A DNA stretch of 64,000 nucleotides, taken from positions 151,837,474 through 151,901,473 of the forward strand of contig CM041293.1 in NCBI GenBank assembly GCA_023052935.1, read 5' to 3'. Shown here piece by piece: positions 57,536 through 64,000 of the stretch. Each line of letters opens with the position of its first letter. Positions within the stretch are counted from its first letter, which is position 1. A program made the translations under genes and the position numbers. The notes beneath the pieces are model-generated. The model was not told where the DNA came from. It made no database searches and saw only the letters and a program-made list of their open reading frames with translations. The DNA comes from Piezodorus guildinii. Its lineage: Eukaryota; Arthropoda; Insecta; Hemiptera; Pentatomidae.

Positions 57536-58370
57536 TTATTAAATTACGAAATATGGAAGTTATGCTACCGTACTCAGTATCTCGCATGTATAGGTAAATA
57601 GAAGTAAAAATATCCAGATTTTCATATATAGAATCAAATAAATTTAATAAAATAAATGAGAGATTTTGCGTCACCTAAAAAATTTCCATAAACATAGTAT
57701 CTATTACAAGTAGTTTCCACTTCATTCAATGCAAAGATAAATTACAAGTGGATTAGACGCCATTTAGAAATCGGTATCGAAAATCAAGAAATCACCAACA
57801 CTTTTATTACTTCCGAAGTAAATAATATTAAAAGAAAAGTAATAATTTCGATCTGCCGTATAATGAAATCAATCAAGAGGAACTAGGTAATTAATAAAAA
57901 TATAAAACATTATTTTAGCCATAGAAACCAATCTTAAGATACTTGAATAAGATACGAACTCCTTACAAAAATTACCTTCGTTAGTGAACCCTTAAGTAAA
58001 CAGAATACAGTAATTTTAATTTATACCACGACCACTCTATTCCTTTTTTCACCCATAACAAGAGAATGGCCAATTTATTTTTCTTTGTGATCAATATAAA
58101 AAAAAAAAAAAGTTTCTCATTTTTCCCCGGTAGCCCTAATCAAGTTGGTCCGTCTTTGTTAAATGCAAAAACTTCGTCGTCCTACAAACTTTTCCCAACT
58201 TCACATCTCATTGAACATTCATTATACAAGCTCCATCTTCGGAGAAATGTTCACCTTTTATAAATCTTTTCTTCCCATCAAAAATAAACAAACAATGCAC
58301 TATTGCATTTTTAACAAGGGTTTGCCATTTATTCAGCTTCTAGTAAATTTTTTTGAGAGAGAAACAGTTC
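57536..58370. other. No recognised feature
   Basis: AT-rich sequence. Two overlapping short frames near 58066-58378 have no domain. Confidence 0.35.
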
Positions 58371-58371
58371 T

Positions 58372-59155
58372 TTATTAAGTAATATTACAATCAGTCCAAT
58401 TTAGGAAATTTTTAATAGTGATAAAGTACAAACATTCATACTACATTCACACGATATATACAAAACAATAAATTTATATAATAATAATACAATATACACG
58501 TATACAAAACAAAATCAATAAAAATATTATACAAAACAAAATTAATATCAATAAAAATATTATTTAAAAAAATCAATAAAAATATTCTACAAAAAAAAAT
58601 CAATAAAAATACTAGACAAAAGTCACTCATACAATAAACAATCCTCAAGCATACGGAACGTGAGTGGAGAATCTAGCCAATGCTAGAACTCCAATAAACA
58701 TGTTACAAGAGGTCTCGAGGCCACTGCCGTTTCAACCTTCTAGGGGGATGGTAAGGATGTGTGGAGCTGGATAAGGATTGAGCTAGCGGATTAGGGTGAT
58801 GGATAATGTTGTGATGGAATTTAGAGAATTTTGATCGTATAAGGTCTAAAATAAATGGAATATTTAGGCTGCGGTGTAAGGTAAGGTTGGTGACATAATA
58901 TGGAGCATTGACTATGGGTCTGAGGACTTTGGGATTGGAAGGATTGAATGCGTTTGATGTAAGAAAATTTGGCGGTCCCCCACAGTTCAAGTTCGTAGGT
59001 CCAGATAGGTTTCAGTACTGTCTTGTAATATTACCAGTTTGTTTTCTACGGATAGTTTAGAATTTCTGTTCAGTAGTCTGTATAATTGGTCAAATCGTCG
59101 ATTAAGTTCTTGTCGTTTAAGTCTAGTATGTGGGTCGGGTAAATTAACAATTTTT
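58372..59155 (-). pseudogene. Jockey LINE 3' end, subfamily 2, best preserved
   Basis: From the right: LPDPHTRLKRQELNRRFDQL, then RNSKLSVENKLVILQDSTET, LDLR, then in frame 58990-58703 NPKVLRPIVNAPYYVTNLTL, KFSKFHHNIIHHPNPLAQSL and RRLKRQWPRDLL with stop. One frame change separates the two parts. The 3' UTR contains AT-rich 'caataaaaatatta' duplications (58518-58600) and ends at 58372 with the terminal hairpin partly decayed (TCC aattta GGA). RT palm and endonuclease are absent. Confidence 0.87.
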
Positions 59156-59465
59156 TTTATATAAAGAAATGTAGTTCAGTGTTTATAATAAAGGAAAAAA
59201 ATATTTTAACCATTACTAAATTAATAATATATTTGAAAACATTGAATAATACAAAAAAGGAATTAGATAAATGCTAATTTAGTTGCAAGTGATTGGCAGC
59301 AAAATGTTCAAGGAATTATTATGTGACAATGAAATAATAGATTATTTTAACAGACTGACAGAATTATTCATATATACGGACTAAATATGAATAATATTAC
59401 ATTATTAAATGACCAATATTAGGATATAATATGGAAATAAATGTTAGTAGAATTTTATAAAAAAT
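59156..59465. other. No recognised feature
   Basis: AT-rich interval between two LINE ends. Confidence 0.3.
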
Positions 59466-59469
59466 GTTT

Positions 59470-60017
59470 ATAAACAGAACTAAAGCCTCCGATCGATCCT
59501 TTCTTGCCCGTTCTATTACATCCTGGAATTCCATTCCTTCCAATAAACGTCATGCTTCTTCCTTAACCACATTCAAATATCGCCTTCCCCAACACCTATT
59601 ATTCCAAACTGACGCTTGTTAATCTTTACTTTTAAATAAGATTTTTCATTATAATCATTATAAGGAATGAATATCCTATGTTTACCTTCTTATTTATTTT
59701 TTATTTTATTTCATATATACATGTATATATTATTATTATTTTTGGTTAGAGTGGTCAAAATTAGTTGTTTCTTACTTTCAATTTACTATTTGTTTGCTTT
59801 ACTTTTTTTATGATTTTTCTCATCTTTGGTACATAGAGATGTGTAAGTACATACATTTATATAAATTTCTTTTTCTACCTCTTTTACCTATGTACATAAT
59901 TATGTCTATTTAATGTTTTCTGGCTAGATGTGCTACCTTTACTTGTAAATTTCATGTTACACTAAAGGGACAAAGTCCCAGAGTGAATTTTTTTTTCTAT
60001 TCTATTCTATTCTATTC
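59470..60017 (+). pseudogene. CR1/L2-like LINE 3' end with hairpin and (TTCTA)n tail
   Basis: The first 150 bp reads KASDRSFLARSITSWNSIPS, then KRHASSLTTFKYRLPQHLLF and a stop near 59622, the same C-terminus as 8080-8170. The UTR ends with the perfect hairpin GGGAC aaa GTCCC (59967-59979), 'agagtgaat', a T-run and four to five TTCTA units (59995-60017). It is the clearest copy of this tail. Confidence 0.8.
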
Positions 60018-60119
60018 TAAATAATTTAAGTGATAAATGAATTCTAAATTATTGATAATGTTTGTTATTGTTTGTGTCGTTGTTTATAATATTTATTGAA
60101 TTGTATTTTAGATGATATT

Positions 60120-60165
60120 TAAAGATCTGAAGATGAGGCATAAGAAGTACCTCGAAACGTAATAG
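60120..60165 (+). ncRNA. Hammerhead-like motif
   Basis: CTGAAGA (60127-60133), then GAGG...CCTC pairing across a 'cataagaagta' loop, then GAAAC (60154-60158). This fits CUGANGA-stem II-GAAA. No convincing third strand was seen. Confidence 0.35.
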
Positions 60166-60374
60166 TTTAATAATCATAGTGGATGTAATTAGTTTACCGT
60201 TGAGAATTAGTGGATACCTCCTCAACTCTCCGCCGCAGCGCCAGAATACAAAATCGCAAGCAGGACATACAATCTACATCTCAACAACAGCAGGCATTCT
60301 CATCTCAACAAGCCATCATTTCTACACCTTCAGGTGACTCACGCTCTTCTCATCACCACATTTCCAGTTCTAAA
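60166..60374. other. Interval between motifs
   Basis: A less AT-rich patch (60195-60370) with 'ctccgccgcagcgccagaat'. It may belong to the same element as the motif at 60375, since the two are contiguous without a break in composition. No coding frame was recognised. Confidence 0.3.
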
Positions 60375-60426
60375 AAGCCCTGATGATGACCCACAAAGGG
60401 GGTCGAAACGTTGGCAAACAATAAAT
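60375..60426 (+). ncRNA. Hammerhead-like motif with AATAAA, best consensus
   Basis: CTGATGA (60380-60386), T, GACCC, loop acaaagg, GGGTC (perfect 5-bp stem II), GAAA (60405-60408), CGTTGGCAAAC, AATAAA (60420-60425). The segment 'gaaacgtYggca' plus AATAAA repeats the layout of 26505-26524 (AATAAA starting 11-12 nt after GAAA). The catalytic-core letters CUGAUGA and GAAA are exact. Helix III and the cleavage triplet were not identified. Confidence 0.45.
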
Positions 60427-60839
60427 AGTTGAAACTATTTAGTTGTTTTATTTAATGACCGCCACCCGGACTAATTCCTTCCTTTAATAATCATAGTTTA
60501 TATATGTTATGATAAATAAATATATAAATAAAATATAAGATATTGTTCCGAATAATACATTCATAACTAAAATTACTCTTCTATAATAGTAATTGCTATA
60601 AAATAATAATAATATAGCAATCTTAGGACAATATTAAATATTCAGTATGCAGAATCTAAAATGGCATACAACAAGAACAATTACAAGAGAAATATGGAAG
60701 ATGTAGGAAGGAATATTGCTCGCAATAACCATAAGGTGCAAAAACAATAGCCGAGGAGTAGGAACCCTAATGCTACAGTTAGCCAAGTTGAGAATTAGTT
60801 TTCTCCTTAATGTCTTTATCCTAATAACCAGGGTCCCTC

Positions 60840-60915
60840 CTCACCTGAAGATGGGCCTAAGCCCCTGGCTAATTGAGGGCTTAACCAGCGTTTTAGCTCG
60901 AAAAACTTCATCAGG
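60840..60915. ncRNA. Pair of opposed hammerhead-like halves
   Basis: Plus strand: CTGAAGA (60843-60849) with a GGGC ctaa GCCC hairpin, but no GAAA directly after. Minus strand: CTGATGA (complement at about 60908-60914), a hairpin-like AG...AGCT, then AAAACG where GAAACG is expected. The head-to-head arrangement resembles 26448-26524. Confidence 0.3.
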
Positions 60916-61065
60916 AATTTATGTTACATCATAAAACGGATATCCGCTGATATTAAAGTTAGAAAGCCTTCGTAGGTGTATTAAATAATATAATAATTAT
61001 TTTTTTACTGACACTCCTTGCGGAAGATTGAGGTTTCTTATTTTTCTGCATATTTGCAATTTTTA

Positions 61066-61332
61066 AAAAATTTATTTATTGATATTTACAACTGTATTAT
61101 TATATACAAGTAAATGTGATGTCCATAGTAAACTGACATTAAATACATGAAGAGATGCCACCCATTGGCAGCACTCTTTAGCAGTGAATCTAAACAAGAA
61201 GATCTCGAGGCCTTCTTCTTTACAGACAGATCGGAGGATTATCAGGAATTGAAGAGGAAGCAAGGATTGAAACTAATGGATTGGAGTGGGAATGAAGTTT
61301 TTCATGGAAGGAGTGATACCGAATTAAAATAA
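61066..61332 (-). repeat. Jockey LINE 3' end, subfamily 1
   Basis: The 3' end 'atacagttgtaaatatcaa' (minus) is followed upstream by blocks equal to 18680-18800: 'cccattggcagcactc', 'tctaaacaagaagatctcg' and 'ggattatcaggaattgaaga'. Only about 260 bp, with no readable domain. Confidence 0.75.
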
Positions 61333-62115
61333 ACATCAAAGCTTTGAGCATTTAATTTAACTATGCCGTTTTTTATTTGCCAGAATTTAGACATCTTAAA
61401 TATAAGTATATCTTTCTCAAATTCTACTTTCTACAGAAGTTGCTGTCATTCGTCAGTTTTCATCGTCTTTTTTTGTACTCTCAAATAAACAAAAGGAAAC
61501 TTATTTTACAACCGATCCTTATAGTATTCTTTAATGACCTTCCGCTTGTCCCCGTTGAACAGATACGCTAGACAAACGCATAGCATAGAATCCGCATACA
61601 TGACTGAAAAGACAAGAAACTGCTCCAATCCTTGCTTCATCTTCAATTCCTGATGATCCTCCGATCCTTCCTACATCTTCCATATTTCTGTAGTAATTGT
61701 TTTTGTTGTTGTTATTGTTATTATTTTATATCAATTACTATCCCAACGTTGTCTGAGTTAACCGATTCTGAATTCAATCCACGAAATAAATATTATGTTT
61801 AATTTTATTTTAATTATATTTACAAATACATAACCTCAAAGTCCGGTATGCATGAGGAACAAATAAATAACTTTCCACTAGGGTAAAAAAAACATCAAAC
61901 GGATATTAAATCAACACCAATCTGCCATCCGCGATATCAACAACATATTCATTGAATTGTTCAAAAAAACGTAAAACTTCTCGTTACAGCTTCTTGTTAG
62001 TACACTGTCAGTAATCCCTAGATAAAGGATCCGTGCATTTCAACACACAGGAAGTTATGTGCGTGTATTGGAAAACTAAATAAGACAATTTAATACCTAA
62101 ACTATTTATACTTAT
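61333..62115. other. Mostly unrecognised; small Jockey-derived inverted piece
   Basis: 61618-61690 contains 'aaaagacaagaaactgctcc' and 'tcttcaattcctgatgatcc', the latter the inverse of 61205-61260. A 24-bp exact inverted match ('ccttcctacatcttccatat' plus 4 bases) links 61665-61688 with 60692-60715. The rest is AT-rich. Confidence 0.4.
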
Positions 62116-62119
62116 ATAC

Positions 62120-62415
62120 AGCTATGAACATCCATTAGACCATCGAATTCCTCTCGCATTCATTCCTTGCAATCCAAAATCTTTCGACGAATCCAAGACG
62201 CTCCTTACTTTGTTACCAACAAACTCATCCATAGAGACCTCAATGTCTCACTCCTTGCAGAAATTTCTTAAAAAAGATACACCTCCTTTCATTCCAAATT
62301 ACCCACCCATTCAAACCCACTTTTCCGTAGCCTCCCATCGGCATCTATTCCCGAAACTCCTCCGAGACCTGCTTACTAAATCAACACTGAAGTGATCAAC
62401 ACTGGGTAGATTCTT
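62120..62415 (+). pseudogene. Jockey LINE C-terminal fragment, subfamily 1
   Basis: Plus-strand frames read IPLAFIPCNPKSFDESKTLL (equivalent of FxxSNPKxLRxIxxxP), then LCYQQTHP..., a shift, FQITHPFKPTFP-like sequence, and SIPETPPRPAY near the stop. Nucleotide landmarks are 'cattccttgcaatccaaaat' and 'actgaagtgatcaacactgg'. Decayed, with several frame breaks. Confidence 0.65.
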
Positions 62416-62440
62416 CTCGAGACATTTTCTAGCCAATTTT

Positions 62441-63692
62441 GAGAGGTTGATTTCCATAAGGTAATATATCCACTTTAGAAAATTTTACAGGAAACCCAAA
62501 AATCTGCCATTCATTTATTATTGGACCAATTTACGTGATTTTTTTTTATTAAAATCAAAAATTGATTTTTGAATGTGTTGCCGACTCATTTTTCCAAATT
62601 ATTGGACTTTTCCGATGATTTTAAACAATATAATATGGATATAGTACTTTTTGGAATGAAACATGGATATAGTACTTTTTGAAAAGAATTAAAAAGGATA
62701 TAGTACTTTTTGGAAGAATATAACGTGCGATAATTTGGTAACAGCCACTATAACCTTCCTGCTACAACATTACCGATAACTAACGTCTTTATATTGTTAA
62801 TTACTAAATTATGTATATTTCCTTATTTTCTCTCTGAGAAATATCTTTCTTTGTTGGTTAATTTCATTGATCATCTATTATTCATAATGTGAATATTCAA
62901 AGGACAATTTATCTATTTATGGTATTATAATAAGAAAGTATGTAATTATGAAGTTTGTATTGAACTTGTATTTACTATTTGTGTGAATTTAGCAAATATA
63001 AACTATATTATTAACGACGTGTGAACAATATTTAACCATAGATACTGAAAAATAATAACGTTTGAGCTTTTATTTAACATAAAAAAAATCGACTACGAAG
63101 TTAGATCAGGCACGGATTTTCTTTACATTTTTAGCAAGTTCGTGGAATGCTAATTCCAACTATTTGCTGCATCAAATACCATTATTCTATTAAAATGAGA
63201 GTTTCTGAAAAATTTTAAACTAAATTTATGTTGCTGCAAGAAGAAATACTATGAAAAAACTTGATTTAATTGACAACCTAAAACAACCAAACTAAGTTGT
63301 TTCAAATAGCTTAAAAACTGATTATTAGGTTAAAATCAGTGATCAAAATAATAGCGGTGATTCAAGACATGCTTAGGCGCTTCTGCCGTATAGTAGGAAA
63401 TATAGTAGCATTTGGAAGGAAATGAAAGGAAAGGTTATATCTGTTTACATAGAATATAGTACGTTTTGGAACGAAACATGAATATAGTACCTTTTGAAAT
63501 ATAAAATGTGTATTTAGTACCTTTTGAAATGAAATGCAATTTTTAAAAAAATGTTTAAAGGATTTTTATGTTTTTTAGATAAAATTTGATGACGGATTTA
63601 AATAAAACTAAGCCATTAGAATACAAATATGTGAAAATATCAACTTTGAAAAAAATGTCCTTTAGTACTTTTTGGAAATCAACGTCTCAATT
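62441..63692. mobile_element. Family F element, long form (about 1.25 kb)
   Basis: Imperfect TIRs: 'ttgagaggttgatttccataagg' at the left and the complement 'cctttagtactttttggaaatcaacgtctcaa' region at the right (63658-63690), matching the 36186-36576 MITE. Near each end are three clustered copies of 'atatagtacYttttgRaa' (62638-62718 and 63448-63530). The interior has no transposase-like frame, so it is non-autonomous. Such subterminal repeat clusters are typical of transposase-binding sites. Confidence 0.75.
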
Positions 63693-63782
63693 TTACTCGT
63701 ATTTTTTGACAATTGATGACCGATCGAAAAGGTATATGCGTATCATCTGACCGTTTGGGTGATGTAATTCCCATAGGTATCT

Positions 63783-63938
63783 TTTTTTTAAGTAATAACA
63801 ATTTTTATTGAGAAAATTTTACAATCTGTCCCAATTTGGACATTAATAGTATTGCTGAATGATATCAAACATACTACATTCATACAATATTTACACAAAA
63901 TAAAATTACAATAAAATATATACACAATAATGAATCAT
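63783..63938 (-). repeat. Jockey subfamily-2 3' UTR with 11-bp TSD
   Basis: A 156-bp insertion holding only the 3' end: 'taacaatttttattgagaaa', a hairpin TGTCC caattt GGACA (63827-63842), and UTR sequence matching 47463-47600. It is flanked by cataggtatct at 63772-63782 and 63939-63949, an exact 11-bp duplication. It looks recent and extremely 5'-truncated. Confidence 0.9.
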
Positions 63939-64000
63939 CATAGGTATCTAGGAATAGGGAAAATTGTCAGTAAATATTCTTATTTTCCGGTTCTCCATAG

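Overview
This is an AT-rich (about 70%) metazoan nuclear window, most plausibly from an arthropod. That assignment is an inference from the repeat mix: mariner transposons, Jockey-, CR1/L2- and RTE-type LINEs, several tRNA-derived SINEs, and long (TA)n and (GA)n microsatellites. I find no host protein-coding gene, no functional tRNA or rRNA gene, and nothing prokaryotic. It reads as an intergenic or intronic graveyard of transposable elements. The only long open reading frame (54179-56425, minus, 748 aa) is the reverse transcriptase of a 5'-truncated LINE.

Layout. 0-5 kb: fragments of an unclassified dispersed repeat ('family E'), a GC-richer block and a SINE-C piece. 5-11 kb: 3' ends of two LINE families (7.2-8.8 kb), a foldback repeat (9.45-9.98 kb) and a Jockey relic (10.75-11.0 kb). 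11-19 kb: SINE-B, three SINE-A copies (one at the junction of a 180-bp direct duplication, one inside a (TA)n tract, one with a pure A-tract of over 60 bases inside family E), a full SINE-C and a Jockey 3' end. 20.7-28.4 kb: two internally deleted mariners with TIRs and TA duplications, the second nested in a Jockey LINE, plus SINE-C, an L2-like 3' end and SINE-B with target-site duplications. 29.9-33.6 kb: Jockey with an intact YADD box, a solo LTR with a 4-bp duplication, and SINE fragments. 34.6-39.8 kb: two RTE relics, a MITE with perfect 30-bp TIRs, a full-length family E copy and a mariner relic. 40-46.7 kb: LINE nested in LINE, an interrupted 1.2-kb palindrome carrying a LINE insertion, a 167-bp tandem duplication and SINE-A. 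47-53 kb: Jockey, mariner, SINE-C and L2-like relics. 53.8-57.4 kb: the long LINE ORF, another LINE 3' end and a (GA)n tract of about 300 bp. 58-64 kb: Jockey and L2-like 3' ends, three hammerhead-like motifs, a 1.25-kb relative of the MITE, and a LINE 3' end with an 11-bp target duplication.

The window works as a record of nested transposition rather than as a gene cassette. The two patterns most worth following are: (1) a recurring CUGANGA-hairpin-GAAAC motif, in two cases followed by AATAAA, matching two of the three conserved strands of a hammerhead ribozyme; and (2) a terminal hairpin plus AATAAA-like signal at the 3' end of several otherwise different LINE families, with stem sequences that differ between families but still pair.
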